Below, in pieces: positions 17,949 through 27,720 of a DNA stretch of 64,000 nucleotides. The number at the start of each line of letters is the position of its first letter. Position 1 is the first letter of the stretch. The notes beneath the pieces are model-generated. The model was not told the origin of the DNA, made no database searches, and was given only the letters and a program-made list of their open reading frames with translations. Origin of the DNA: Hirschia sp964342355 (GTDB lineage: Bacteria > Pseudomonadota > Alphaproteobacteria > Caulobacterales > Hyphomonadaceae). The translations under genes and the position numbers were made by a program. Location: the NCBI GenBank assembly GCA_964342355.1, contig CAYFFG010000017.1:1-64000 (forward strand), read 5' to 3'.

Positions 17949-19679
17949 TTATTGTCTTGATTTGTCGCGAATGGCTTTGAAGGCGTGACCTTCATACCAA
18001 TTTGGCCAGTTTTCTGAGTTCGCGATGTTTTCGGCTAGCTCATGAAAGACTTTTGCGTTTTCCACCATGCCAGAGAAATCCCAGTTGGGATCAAACTCGT
18101 CGGAAGGTTTGTGATAGTCGTTCGCCGTGTAAAGTGCGGCTGCCTTTAATCCAGCCTCTACGCCGCCTTCCACAAGGTCAGCCCCACCTTCAGCATAAAG
18201 CATAGGCACGCCTTTTTTCGCGAGACTGATGTGGTCTGAGCGAAAGAAATAACCGTTCTGCGGCGCAGAATCCGGGCTGGTGACACGGCCATCTTTAGCC
18301 AGAATGTCTGCCAGCATGTCTTCTAGTTCGGATGAGCCGGAGCCGACGACTTCCATGTTTTTGGCGCGGCCGCGTGGCAAGGCGCCGTCAATGTTCACAC
18401 CAGCTACGATTTGATCGAGCGGTACGAACGGATTGTCTGCAAAATAGGCGGAACCGAGAAGCCCGGACTCTTCAAGTGTCACAAATAAAAACAGCACAGA
18501 CCGTTCTGGCTGAGGTCCTGTCGCGAATTTTTCTGCAATGTCGAGAACTGTTGAGACACCGCTGGCATTGTCGACGGCGCCATTATGAATTGCGTCGTCA
18601 GTTGCAAAATTGATCTTTTCGCCGAGATGGTCCCAATGGGCGGTGAAAATCACATACTCGTCAGGCGCTGTTTTTCCCTCAATCATGCCGGCAACATTGT
18701 TGCTGTTCATGTATGAAATGGACTGGTTGATTTCGCCAGCTGCTGTCGCCCCTTCAAGAGCAACCGCCTCAAAGCCAGGCTTCTCGGCAGCCTTTTTTAA
18801 CGCATCAAAATCTTTGCCGACTTTACTGAAAAGCGATTTGGCGTAGTCGTGGGTGATCCAGCCCTCCAGTGGAACGCGATCTATCCCGTTTTCCTTACGG
18901 ACAAGGTCAGCTTGTTCGCCAGCCCAAGAACCGGTTACGACATTCCAGCCATAAGCGGCTGGAGCGGTTTCGTGAACAATGATCGCAGCGTCTGCGCCCT
19001 GACGGGCAGCCTCTTCAAATTTATACGTCCAACGACCGTAATAGGTCATTGCGTTACCGTTGAAGAGCTTAGGGTCTTGGGTTGCAAAGCCGGGGTCATT
19101 GATAAGGATCACCGCTGTTTTGCCGGCCATGTCGACGCCAGCATAATCGTCCCAGCCATATTCAGGCGCGACAATACCATAGCCAACAAAGACCATTTCA
19201 GAATCATCAAAAGTGACTGGACCTTCTATCTGTCTTTTCGTCCAGAAAACGGTGTTTGCGCCGGGTTCAAGCTCCTGCGGTTCGCCGTTTGTGGTGATGG
19301 TCAGATGCGAGTTTTCCAGGTCAACTGTCTGTGCCACCATTTGCACCGGCTGGTACCAGCTTCCGTCTACTGCGGGGGTTAGTCCAACACGTTCCATCTC
19401 ATGTGCGATCCATTCAGCAGCAGCTTCTCCAGCCTCTGTTCCAGGTGCGCGGCCTTTGAAAGTGTCGGAGGCGACGATTTTGAGACGCTCAGCAAGGTCC
19501 GTTTCTGTAATTTCGGCAGATGTGTCTGGGTGAGAAACCGTGCGGGCGAGACTGGCTGTCTCCACATTTTGTGAAGTGTCTGGTTTAATTTCTGCACTTG
19601 AATTGGGGTCTGACGTATCAGAAAACACGCATGATGCGATCATGAGTGTCGCTGCGCCGACAATAAGGCTTCGAGCCAT
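17949..19679 (-). CDS. M28-family zinc peptidase, lipoprotein
   Basis: Exported metallopeptidase of 576 residues anchored as a lipoprotein: MARSLIVGAATLMIASC gives a lipobox ending at Cys17. The middle has a PA-like insertion. Zinc ligands appear in order as TAHWDHLG, GAVDNASG, TLEESGLLGS and, near the end, the DHISLAKKGVPML segment. These fit aminopeptidase-type M28 enzymes that trim peptides in the envelope. The ATG at 19679 is chosen because AAAGGACAC precedes it and the lipoprotein signal starts there; the ORF is open 48 codons further. Divergent from the UDG-family gene across 85 bases. Confidence 0.9.
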   Translation of the reverse strand: MARSLIVGAATLMIASCVFSDTSDPNSSAEIKPDTSQNVETASLARTVSHPDTSAEITETDLAERLKIVASDTFKGRAPGTEAGEAAAEWIAHEMERVGLTPAVDGSWYQPVQMVAQTVDLENSHLTITTNGEPQELEPGANTVFWTKRQIEGPVTFDDSEMVFVGYGIVAPEYGWDDYAGVDMAGKTAVILINDPGFATQDPKLFNGNAMTYYGRWTYKFEEAARQGADAAIIVHETAPAAYGWNVVTGSWAGEQADLVRKENGIDRVPLEGWITHDYAKSLFSKVGKDFDALKKAAEKPGFEAVALEGATAAGEINQSISYMNSNNVAGMIEGKTAPDEYVIFTAHWDHLGEKINFATDDAIHNGAVDNASGVSTVLDIAEKFATGPQPERSVLFLFVTLEESGLLGSAYFADNPFVPLDQIVAGVNIDGALPRGRAKNMEVVGSGSSELEDMLADILAKDGRVTSPDSAPQNGYFFRSDHISLAKKGVPMLYAEGGADLVEGGVEAGLKAAALYTANDYHKPSDEFDPNWDFSGMVENAKVFHELAENIANSENWPNWYEGHAFKAIRDKSRQ

Positions 19680-19764
19680 TTTGTGTCCTTTCGGTTCCTT
19701 TTGGCGCAAGACTAGTCTGCAATTTTTTACCTGCAAGGTTGAATGATGTGGAGTAACTTCAAAT

Positions 19765-20343
19765 ATGAGTGTGAACGACCTACTGCACGAAATTCGCTCT
19801 TGTCGTATCTGCCAACCATCCATTCAGGAACCACGACCTGTTTTACAGTTTGATCCGCGAGCCAAAATATTATTGGCGGGACAGGCTCCAGGAGCGCGTG
19901 TGCATGCGTCCGGGCGCCCCTACACTGATCCGTCTGGAGACCGGCTGCGTAAATGGATGAATGTCACAGAAGATACATTTTACGATGCGTCAAAAATCGC
20001 GATCGTGCCGATGGGGTTCTGTTTCCCAGGTTATGACAAGAATGGCGCCGACAAACCGCCACCTAGAATTTGTGCAAAAACCTGGAGATCGCAAATAGTC
20101 GCTCATCTGGTGGACATCAAACTCATCTTGTTGATCGGTGGATACGCAATGCGTTGGCATGCGCCGGAAAGTTGGAATGGAAGGGTGACAGATATGGTGG
20201 TTGCAATGCGTGATAACTCATCAAACATGTTTGCTCTGCCTCATCCAAGTTGGCGAAATAGCACCTGGCTGAAAAAACATCCTTGGTTTGAGGAAGAAGT
20301 CGTCCCGCGCATGCAAGAACGCATTGCAGAGGTGTTGGCTTGA
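19765..20343 (+). CDS. Uracil-DNA glycosylase superfamily protein
   Basis: Protein of 192 residues of the COG1573-like UDG superfamily. The N-terminal pair of cysteines (SCRICQP) and the motif LLAGQAPGARVHASGRPYTDPSGDRL match the superfamily active-site loop (GQAPG), and LPHPSWRN near residue 155 is motif 2. Likely role is base excision or a related nucleotide-damage function. It overlaps the next gene by four bases. Whether it is an active uracil glycosylase cannot be decided from motifs. Confidence 0.8.
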   Translation: MSVNDLLHEIRSCRICQPSIQEPRPVLQFDPRAKILLAGQAPGARVHASGRPYTDPSGDRLRKWMNVTEDTFYDASKIAIVPMGFCFPGYDKNGADKPPPRICAKTWRSQIVAHLVDIKLILLIGGYAMRWHAPESWNGRVTDMVVAMRDNSSNMFALPHPSWRNSTWLKKHPWFEEEVVPRMQERIAEVLA

Positions 20344-21353
20344 TACATTTAGGTCGAATTTTAGTCTGGACGATTTGCATGTACTGGTTATTCGCAGCGT
20401 CAGCTTGTGCGCCAATGACACAGGGGCGATTTGAGAAGTTGGATATTTCCTTGCAGCCTCATTTTGATGTCGAGAATGCGTTTTTCTACGCCAACGATGG
20501 AGCTCCGCTGGGGTTATCTGTGTGGGGGCTGGATAAAAACCCAAAACCGGAAACTGTGATCGTCGGCGTACATGGAATGAACGATTATGCCGGGGCTTTT
20601 CGGTGGTCAGCGCCATTCTGGGCAGAAGAAGGCGTCGTCACTTATGCTTATGATCAACGTGGGTTTGGTCGTTCACCTAATTTCGGTGTTTGGCCAGAAG
20701 AAGAGCTCATGCGGGATGATTTGCGCACGGCTGTGCGCATTGCGCGCGATCGCCATCCAGACGCAGAAATCGCCGTGCTTGGCGTTTCGATGGGAGCGGC
20801 GGTTGCGATGACGGCATTTGCTTCCGGCGAACCGCCAGAGGCTGATGTGCTGATTTTGTCCGGACCTGGGTTTCGTGGGTGGGGAGCGTTGCCGCTTGTT
20901 TATCAGGCAAGCTTGTGGACGAGCGCGCATGTGCGTCCGGATTGGGTCGTGCGACCGCCAAAGGGTATTAAGGTCACGCCGACAGATAATCGTGAAGTTC
21001 TTCAAGTCCATTGGGAAGATCCATATTTTCAAAAAACCAACCGGATTGATTCCGTTCACGGCGTGGTGACGGTCATGGAACGTGCGCATGAAGTTGCGCG
21101 CAGGCTACCATCACACATTCCCACATTGGCGCTTTACGGCGGACGTGATCAGATTGTGCCGCTAGCTGGGGTCAAGCGAACAACAAAGCGCCTGCCTGGG
21201 CATGTTAAGACGGCTTATTATCCTAACGGGTACCACATGCTGCTGCGCGACCTTGGACGGCAAGCATTACTAGAAGATGTGTTGTCGTTTGCGCGTGATC
21301 CAAGCGCGGAATTGCCTTCAAATCCGCCCGAATGGCCGTGGCGAGGGCAATAA
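20340..21353 (+). CDS. Lipoprotein alpha/beta hydrolase (lysophospholipase-like), TTG start
   Basis: Serine hydrolase of 337 residues of the monoacylglycerol lipase/lysophospholipase group. The pattern is HGMNDYAG for the oxyanion region, nucleophile Ser150 in GVSMGAA, Asp in YGGRDQIVP and His in NGYHMLLRD. A lipoprotein signal ends at Cys23 (FAASAC). The TTG start overlaps the previous stop by four bases; an ATG at 20379 would leave only a nine-residue signal, so TTG is preferred. Likely acts on lipids or esters in the envelope. Confidence 0.8.
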   Translation: MIHLGRILVWTICMYWLFAASACAPMTQGRFEKLDISLQPHFDVENAFFYANDGAPLGLSVWGLDKNPKPETVIVGVHGMNDYAGAFRWSAPFWAEEGVVTYAYDQRGFGRSPNFGVWPEEELMRDDLRTAVRIARDRHPDAEIAVLGVSMGAAVAMTAFASGEPPEADVLILSGPGFRGWGALPLVYQASLWTSAHVRPDWVVRPPKGIKVTPTDNREVLQVHWEDPYFQKTNRIDSVHGVVTVMERAHEVARRLPSHIPTLALYGGRDQIVPLAGVKRTTKRLPGHVKTAYYPNGYHMLLRDLGRQALLEDVLSFARDPSAELPSNPPEWPWRGQ

Positions 21354-21431
21354 ACAGCATCAATACATTGAAATCTCAGGAAACGATCATCTCATTGTTA
21401 ACCGTGTTGGCGTAGGGTGATCGACGGTTGA

Positions 21432-22631
21432 ATGCGTACTCAGGTGGTGGAAAGCGACATAATCGTGCTTGCCCAGTTAAAAAACGTAACAGATGCAGAC
21501 GGCAGGGCTGAGCTCCTGGCGCGCATTGGTGCGTGGTGGGATGGCAAAGATTTTGATCCTGAGACGATGAAGAATGCGGGTGCAAGCGCTTCTAAGTCTT
21601 CTGACCAAGATGAAGCGCCAAACTTGAAGCCTCTCCCAAAAGGCAAAAATATTTCAAAGCCGCCACCCCGTGTTGGCGCTTTGGAAAATATCTGGGGTCG
21701 CGGGCGGTTCATGCCGGGCGACGGCGTGTTTGATAGCAAGCTTATAGATGCTTTGGGGCGTGTGCGCGGCCGAATTGGTAAAGTCGGCCTGCTTGGAGTT
21801 GATTCCGTTTCAACAGATGTCCTTGCGGCGGCGGCCGGTGAAGAAGTCGAGCTTGTGGAATGGCGCAAACCGTGTGGGCTGCGCTCAAGTCAGATTGTTG
21901 AAAACGCACATGTGAAAACCTGTGATCTGGACCGCGTAAACGTATTTGAAGATTCATCGCTGAAAGCGCTCTTGTCCGTCGAGGTCATGTCGTTTGTTGA
22001 CCACAAGGCAGGATTGTCGGCGCGCATGCATCGCGCACTGCGTGAAGGCGGACGTTGGGCGATTGTCGATTATGTCGTGAAAGAAGACTTTACGCCCAAA
22101 GCGTCATTTGCGTCTTCGTGGGCCGAACCGCAGTTGCTGAAAGAAAGACAGCTTGAATCCCATCTGGAGACGACTGGTTTCCAGATTGTCAGCAAACAAG
22201 ATGTTACGGGTGCGGTGATCAACGCGGCTAGGGCTGCGTTTGCGCGTCTGGGGCCGATGTTAGAAGACCTGGTTGCAGAAGGCGTAAAGGGCAAAGAAGG
22301 CGCCTTGATGATGCAAGAGCTTTCCTGGGAGGCGGCAGCGTGGCGAGCGCGGTTAAAGCTCCTGGAGAAAGGCGCATTGCAGGTCGTTATCTGGATAGCT
22401 GAAAAGCCAGGCGCACAGACCTCAGAAGAGGTTGTCCCGCCAATTGCAGCTGAAACTGCCGCAGTGAAGGAAGAACCTTCTGAAAATGAGTGGAAAGTTG
22501 AAGAAGGTTCAGATGTCAGCGCTGATATGAAGGCTGCGATAGCTGAGGCAGAAAACGAAGATGATGGCTGGGACGCCGAGGAAGAGACTGAAGAACTCGA
22601 TCAAAGCGCAGTAGATAGTCTCTTCGACTAG
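21432..22631 (+). CDS. Methyltransferase-like protein with acidic tail and FliM-type C-terminal motif
   Basis: Not recognised as a named family. The 399-residue protein has a variable, Lys/Pro-rich linker near residues 45-80, then a region that reads like a class I SAM-methyltransferase fold (GRIGKVGLLGVDSVSTDVL, later ALREGGRWAIVDYV), but the glycine-rich SAM loop is poor, so activity is doubtful. The last 70 residues are strongly acidic and end in LDQSAVDSLFD, similar to the LSQDEIDALF-type peptide found in FliM and other partner-binding proteins. It stands alone between a hydrolase and a dehydrogenase gene. Confidence 0.6.
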   Translation: MRTQVVESDIIVLAQLKNVTDADGRAELLARIGAWWDGKDFDPETMKNAGASASKSSDQDEAPNLKPLPKGKNISKPPPRVGALENIWGRGRFMPGDGVFDSKLIDALGRVRGRIGKVGLLGVDSVSTDVLAAAAGEEVELVEWRKPCGLRSSQIVENAHVKTCDLDRVNVFEDSSLKALLSVEVMSFVDHKAGLSARMHRALREGGRWAIVDYVVKEDFTPKASFASSWAEPQLLKERQLESHLETTGFQIVSKQDVTGAVINAARAAFARLGPMLEDLVAEGVKGKEGALMMQELSWEAAAWRARLKLLEKGALQVVIWIAEKPGAQTSEEVVPPIAAETAAVKEEPSENEWKVEEGSDVSADMKAAIAEAENEDDGWDAEEETEELDQSAVDSLFD

Positions 22632-22727
22632 GATTGTTTCAAATCCAATTCCTGAGCTTGCTCGGATAGGCAAACTGCGCAACATCTTCTTGTAATTCTT
22701 CAGTTCCCCATCCTGAAAGCAAAAACG

Positions 22728-23771
22728 ATGTTCGATCTTGAAGCCTTCAAATCTCATGAAAGCGTTCACCTGTTTTTTGACGAGGAAACCGGGCTTCGTG
22801 CTGCGATAGCTGTTCACTCGACGGCACTTGGACCTGCAGCGGGAGGATGCCGCATGTGGGACTACATTGACAGCGCAGCAATGGTGCGGGACGCGTTACG
22901 ACTTTCAGAAGGCATGAGCTATAAGAATGCTATGGCGGGATTGCCTCTGGGAGGAGGGAAGGCCGTCATTTGGGGCAATAGCAGGACGGGCAAATCTCCT
23001 GAAATTTTTAAAGCCTTAGGGCGCGCGATTGATAGCTTGGGCGGTAAATACTGGTCTGCTGAAGATGTCGGTGTGTCCACGTCCGATATGACCTATGCGC
23101 GGGAAGAAACTCGATATGTTGCTGGCCTGGATGAGGGAGAGGCAGCGTCAGGAGATCCATCTCCTATGACGGGGTTGGGGGTGTTCAAAGGCATTGAAGC
23201 GACTGCTAAGCGCGCATTGGGTGTTGATAGCCTAAAAGGCGTTCGTGTCGCTGTTCAGGGTGTCGGGCAAGTCGGCGGTCATGCCTGCCGTCATATGGCG
23301 AAGGCAGGAGCCAAACTTTATGTCACCGACATTCATCAGGATGTTTTGGAGCAAATATCCAAAGAAACCGGCGCAGAAATCGTAGCGCCGGACGATATTT
23401 ATGACGTCGAGGCGGACGTTTTTTCACCCAATGCGCTTGGCGGCGTGATTAATGAAAACACCCTATCGCGCTTGAAAGTTAAAGCAATTGCGGGCGGCGC
23501 CAACAACCAGCTAGTGGATGAAGCCACTGGAGAGAAAGTGCGCGAGGCTGGTATATTGTACGCGCCGGATTTCGTCATCAATGGCGGCGGTATTATCAAT
23601 GTCGCGTCCGAAATATCAGGAAAATATGATCGTAACTGGGTTGTGTCCAAGATCGAAACGTTGATTGAGACACTTGATGAAATTCTCAGGCGTTCCCTTC
23701 AAGAAGACCGCGCTTCAAGCGAAATTGCTCTTGAAATGGCAAAAATGCGCATTCTGGCAGCGAAAGCGTAA
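22728..23771 (+). CDS. Leucine/Glu/Phe/Val dehydrogenase
   Basis: NAD-dependent amino-acid dehydrogenase of 347 residues, reversibly deaminating a branched-chain or aromatic amino acid. Conserved parts: GPAAGGCRMW, the SYKNAMAGLPLGGGKAV segment with Lys66 and catalytic Lys78, and the NAD motif VQGVGQVGGHA (177-187). The length matches leucine dehydrogenase (about 345-365) rather than glutamate dehydrogenase (about 450). Exact substrate unclear. Confidence 0.88.
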   Translation: MFDLEAFKSHESVHLFFDEETGLRAAIAVHSTALGPAAGGCRMWDYIDSAAMVRDALRLSEGMSYKNAMAGLPLGGGKAVIWGNSRTGKSPEIFKALGRAIDSLGGKYWSAEDVGVSTSDMTYAREETRYVAGLDEGEAASGDPSPMTGLGVFKGIEATAKRALGVDSLKGVRVAVQGVGQVGGHACRHMAKAGAKLYVTDIHQDVLEQISKETGAEIVAPDDIYDVEADVFSPNALGGVINENTLSRLKVKAIAGGANNQLVDEATGEKVREAGILYAPDFVINGGGIINVASEISGKYDRNWVVSKIETLIETLDEILRRSLQEDRASSEIALEMAKMRILAAKA

Positions 23772-23972
23772 AATACCGGCCATTATTCTCGCAAAATCTC
23801 GTCACAAGAGAGTGAGCACAATTGATAGTTCGCCTTTAGGGCGAGCAATGTGGCCTGCTTTTTGCTGATGGAGTGAAATCTCGATGTCAGTTTTCACCTG
23901 CAAAGAGAGAACAATAGACCGCATGCCGCGGTTGCGATAAACAGTGAATGGTTAAAGGTCTTGGGGGCCCGT

Positions 23973-24239
23973 ATGTCTGAAGTTGTAGTTCAGTTGGAAG
24001 AGCGTGAAGCTGGCGATGATGTTCGGCTCATGGATGCTTTGGACGCTTTTGCAAAATGGTGTGATGAGGTGGCCGCTAGCGATGCTGGAGCAGAAGTTGG
24101 CGATTTTATGATGACCACAATTCACACAGGTGACATGCTGCGTCGCAAACTGATCTTTCAAGATCATGCCCAAGCTGATCAATTTCTGGTATTCTGGCGG
24201 TCGCGGGGCGGTCGTCAGGTGGTGGCCAACGTTTCCTGA
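23973..24239 (+). CDS. Small hypothetical protein
   Basis: Unrecognised 88-residue protein, acidic in the first half (MSEVVVQLEEREAGDD), with a Trp in FAKWCDEVAAS and a more basic C-terminus (MLRRKLIF, FWRSRGGRQVV). No signal peptide or membrane segment. The ATG at 23973 is preferred over a TTG at 23961, with a G-rich stretch about ten bases upstream. It has about 200 bases of non-coding DNA before it and about 160 after, so it is probably its own transcript. Reads as a real compact globular protein, but evidence is limited. Confidence 0.55.
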   Translation: MSEVVVQLEEREAGDDVRLMDALDAFAKWCDEVAASDAGAEVGDFMMTTIHTGDMLRRKLIFQDHAQADQFLVFWRSRGGRQVVANVS

Positions 24240-24401
24240 TTTCTGTGTTGAGGGAACGAACTGTTCCCTATAGGCCGTTTTGATATTGCAGATTTTATGG
24301 TGTGACAAAGGTTAACCGTCGAATCCAAACATTGTTCTTATTCTGACCGGTACGGTTCGTTTCAGGGTGTCTTTCGCACAAAGACGCTCTATATCAAGAA
24401 G

Positions 24402-25535
24402 ATGTTTCTTAATTCTCCCAAAATGCGGGTTGCTGTTGTTGGTGGCGGTTTAGTTGGCCTGTGCGCCGCGCTGCGATTAAGCGAAGCTAATGCGCACGTC
24501 TCGATTTTTGACGCCGCGCAACCCGGTGAGGGCGCAAGCTGGGCAGCCGCAGGGATGTTAGCTCCCGCGTATGAATCCGCAGCAGAACCTGGTGCGCACC
24601 CTCAGCTCTTTGATCTTTGTGTGGCTGGTGCGACGGCCTGGAAGGCGTTTGGGGAGTGGATTGAAGATAAGCATCCGGGCGTACTGAGCCTTGATGGCCC
24701 AGGCGCGCTTGCTTGCGCAGTCACAGCTCAACAAGTGGCAAATTTGGATAGTCTCGCCAAGGCGATGGATGCTCGGCAAGTGGCGTATAATCGATTGGAT
24801 GGATGTGAAGCGCGCAAAGCTGACAACAATCTGTCCCCAAATGTTTTGGCGGCTCTTGAAATGCCGACAGATCAGCAAGTGGATAATTGGGGTGTTCTAT
24901 CTGCTTTGAAGACGCGATTGAACGAGGTTGGAGTTCCAATACATGCAAACCAGACAGTCGACAGGTTATCGTCAAATGCGTCCGGTTGGGACATTCCGGG
25001 ATTTGGCGTCTTTGATAAAATAGTCTGGGCGACGGGCGTTGACGCTGCTGCGCAAATCCTAATTGACGGTGTGCCGGTACAGTTGTGTCCTGATAGCGCA
25101 ATTGTGCCTGTAAAGGGACAGTTACTCTCCATTGCGCCATCGCCAGTAACACCTCACCGCGTTTTGCGATTTGGGGCGGGTTATGTGGCGCCGAAGGCGT
25201 CTCGCGTCGTCATTGGCGCAACGTCAGAGTGGGGCGTGAACGACAGGTCTGTGACCGATGAGGCTACTATTTTACTTCGACAACAGGCTGCTGAGATATG
25301 CCCTGGACTTGCTCACGGTGACATCCAAATGGCGTGGGCTGGTGTGCGTCCAGGCACACCCGATCACGCGCCAATCATCGGCCGGACTCAATTTGATGGG
25401 ATTGTACTGGCCGCAGGACATTATCGAAACGGCATATTGTTGTCCCCGCTCACGGGCGAGTATGTGCGTGACATACTTTTGGAAAAAGATCTCTCTCCCT
25501 TAGCGGAGGCATTCAGTGTAGAGAGGTTTTTATAA
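24402..25535 (+). CDS. thiO: Glycine oxidase / ThiO-type FAD oxidoreductase
   Basis: DAO-family flavoenzyme of 377 residues. The FAD motif VAVVGGGLVGLCAALRL is at residues 10-26, and GASWAAAGMLAPAYES is the ThiO hallmark; near the C-terminus WAGVRPGTPDHAPIIG and AGHYRNGILLSP complete the family pattern. ThiO makes dehydroglycine for the thiamine thiazole ring. The rest of the thi operon and a TPP riboswitch are not visible here, so a related amino-acid oxidase role remains possible. A hairpin (24367-24387) lies just upstream. Confidence 0.82.
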   Translation: MFLNSPKMRVAVVGGGLVGLCAALRLSEANAHVSIFDAAQPGEGASWAAAGMLAPAYESAAEPGAHPQLFDLCVAGATAWKAFGEWIEDKHPGVLSLDGPGALACAVTAQQVANLDSLAKAMDARQVAYNRLDGCEARKADNNLSPNVLAALEMPTDQQVDNWGVLSALKTRLNEVGVPIHANQTVDRLSSNASGWDIPGFGVFDKIVWATGVDAAAQILIDGVPVQLCPDSAIVPVKGQLLSIAPSPVTPHRVLRFGAGYVAPKASRVVIGATSEWGVNDRSVTDEATILLRQQAAEICPGLAHGDIQMAWAGVRPGTPDHAPIIGRTQFDGIVLAAGHYRNGILLSPLTGEYVRDILLEKDLSPLAEAFSVERFL

Positions 25536-25610
25536 CAGCCCAATATTTCAGAATTAACGAAAGTTTGACGCTCCCTGATTAATTTACTGGTATTGTCTCC
25601 GGGAGCGAAC

Positions 25611-26435
25611 ATGTCTGACGTCTCTTTGAATGCTGCTTCATTGTCTGCTGCCGCCAACAAGGCTGGCGTCAACAGAGCGTTGCGCTTAGCTGCAAGTGAG
25701 ACTGGTGTTGATTTCGACTATCTTTTCAGAACTGCGCAACGGGAATCTTCCCTAAATCCCGAAGCGAAGGCCAGAACCTCTTCGGCAACAGGGTTATTCC
25801 AGTTTACAGACGCGACATGGCTGTCGGTTGTTGATCGCTACGGTGAGAAATACGGCATCGGCACATCGGATAGCGGTCAATCGCTGCCAAAAGATGAAGT
25901 TTTAGCGCTGCGAAACGATCCCGTTGCATCTGCTCGGCTTGCTGCTGAACTTGCCAATGAAAACGCTGCGTTGCTGGAAAACCGTATCGGTCGTGAACCC
26001 ACCTCTCAGGAATTATATTCTGCACATTTTCTAGGACCGGCGGGCGCGGCTCGTTTGATTGAGGCAGTGCGCGATAACCCTCGGGCAAACGCGTCTGAAC
26101 TGTTCCCTGCAGCAGCCAGAGCCAATCCGGCGATATTCAACTCCAAAGATGGAGAACCACGCTCAGTCAGCGCGGTCTATTCCCGATTGACAGGACATCG
26201 CTTATCGGACGTAGACGGGGTGGAGGTTGCAAGTTCAGATACAGTGTCTCGACCGACAGGTTACGCGCCTGTTTTTGAGGAAGCATCTTCCTATCGCACC
26301 GCTTACTCTGCGCCATCCGTTACAGGGGCGCCAGTGAGCGCTCTAAGTGGTGTCAAATTGACTTCAGGTCTTCTGCTAACGCTTCTTGATCTTCAGGAGC
26401 GACACTTATCACAAGGCAGTGAAGCAGAGAAATAA
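25611..26435 (+). CDS. SLT-domain lytic transglycosylase
   Basis: Protein of 274 residues with an SLT-type lysozyme fold. The catalytic Glu45 is in AQRESSLNPEA, followed by SSATGLFQFTDATWL, the usual G-L-x-Q-F motif. A second conserved patch, YSAHFLGPAGAARLIEA, occurs in alphaproteobacterial soluble transglycosylases. No clear signal peptide is seen, so export may be by another route. ATG 25611 is used because CCGGGAG precedes it. Predicted to cut peptidoglycan, perhaps to let an envelope machine pass; the C-terminal 80 residues are low in recognisable motifs. Confidence 0.82.
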   Translation: MSDVSLNAASLSAAANKAGVNRALRLAASETGVDFDYLFRTAQRESSLNPEAKARTSSATGLFQFTDATWLSVVDRYGEKYGIGTSDSGQSLPKDEVLALRNDPVASARLAAELANENAALLENRIGREPTSQELYSAHFLGPAGAARLIEAVRDNPRANASELFPAAARANPAIFNSKDGEPRSVSAVYSRLTGHRLSDVDGVEVASSDTVSRPTGYAPVFEEASSYRTAYSAPSVTGAPVSALSGVKLTSGLLLTLLDLQERHLSQGSEAEK

Positions 26436-26545
26436 GCTAGTTTTACACACATTTCCCGTAGATCCGGGCGAACAAGTTAACGGTTTGCTTATCAATCTGA
26501 TTGAAGAATCGACGGGCTAATTCGAATTCCTAAAGGTTCTTGATT

Positions 26546-27700
26546 ATGTCTGTGAGCACTATGCGCAGCAATCTTACGCACGATGACATCCGTCGACTGG
26601 TGAAAGGCGCTACTCCAGAAGCGCGTGCGAATGCTGCTCACAAGATCTGTCGCCGTATTGATAATGCAAAGTTATCACCTGGCGATCGCGCCAACGCCGA
26701 CGAAATCATGAAAATTTTGGCCGAGGACACTGCAGCGCTGGTGCGCCGTACCCTGGCTGTTACGTTGCGCTCGTCTCCAAACCTGCCGCATGATCTGGCG
26801 ATGAAGCTTGCGCGCGACATCGAAAGCGTTGCTGCGCCGATACTGAAGCATTCGCCCATATTGTCCGAAGACGATTTGATCGAGCTTGTGCTTTGTTCTT
26901 CACCCGAAAAGCAAGTCGCCATCGCCGAACGTGAAACAGTCGCTGAGGCGGTTGTGGAGGTCATTGCTGAGCATGGTGACCAGGAAGCTGTGGAAGCGGC
27001 GTCACTAAATGAAGGCGCTGCATTTTCGGAACGCGCTTATGAATCCACGCTGCGTCGTTTTTCCGAGAGCGAAAGTGTAAAGAGCGCGATCATTTCGCGT
27101 AAAAACATACCGGTCGGCATCGCTGAAAAGCTCGTTTCGATCGTAACGGGCGAACTTTTTGATCGCCTTGTTAATCAGCACGAATTGCCTCCCCAGCTGG
27201 CTATTGAGCTGGCGTCAGGCGCAAGAGAGCGTGCGACATTAGACTTGGTTGAACAAGCCGGTCTCAGCACGGATCCGGGCCGGTTTGTTCAGCAATTGAA
27301 TTTGAATGGCCGCCTGACGCCGTCAATCATTATGCGTGCATTGTGTTTGGGCTATATGCCTTTTGTCGAATGGGCATTGGCAGAGTTGGCGGGCGTGCCA
27401 CACTCTAAAGCCTGGTTGATGATCCACGACACAGGAAGTCTGGGATTGAAAACTATTTTCGATCGTGCCGGTTTGCCTTCAGGTATGATGACAGCTTTCA
27501 AACTGGGTGTTGAGGTCTATCACAACACCGATCTTGATGGTGAAAACGGTGACCGCGAGCGCTTCCGCAAGCGCATGACAGAACGTGTGCTGACCCAGTT
27601 CCAAGCTATTCCGCGCGCCGATCTTGAATACTTGCTTGAGAAGCTGGATGCGATCGAGGAAGGCCGTGAATATGGCATTCTGGCAAACCCTGCTGCTTAA
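26546..27700 (+). CDS. DUF2336-family protein
   Basis: Helical-repeat protein of 384 residues of the alphaproteobacterial DUF2336 family, function unknown. The N-terminal segment LTHDDIRRLVKGATPEARA and the repeated alpha-helical units of about 35-40 residues (for example LAMKLARDIESVAAPILKHSPILSEDDL) are typical. Soluble, no signal. ATG 26546 has AAAGG nine bases upstream; an upstream TTG is two codons longer. Followed by a strong bidirectional terminator. Its neighbours (transglycosylase, EAL-like, HPt) suggest signalling or cell-cycle work, but that is context only. Confidence 0.85.
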   Translation: MSVSTMRSNLTHDDIRRLVKGATPEARANAAHKICRRIDNAKLSPGDRANADEIMKILAEDTAALVRRTLAVTLRSSPNLPHDLAMKLARDIESVAAPILKHSPILSEDDLIELVLCSSPEKQVAIAERETVAEAVVEVIAEHGDQEAVEAASLNEGAAFSERAYESTLRRFSESESVKSAIISRKNIPVGIAEKLVSIVTGELFDRLVNQHELPPQLAIELASGARERATLDLVEQAGLSTDPGRFVQQLNLNGRLTPSIIMRALCLGYMPFVEWALAELAGVPHSKAWLMIHDTGSLGLKTIFDRAGLPSGMMTAFKLGVEVYHNTDLDGENGDRERFRKRMTERVLTQFQAIPRADLEYLLEKLDAIEEGREYGILANPAA

Positions 27701-27720
27701 CAGCCTTTTTTAAAATCATG

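Noticed and set aside
24240..24401. Possible TPP riboswitch before thiO
   Set aside because: The CTGAGA and ACCTGATCTGG-type elements are absent; only a small hairpin at 24367-24387 is seen.
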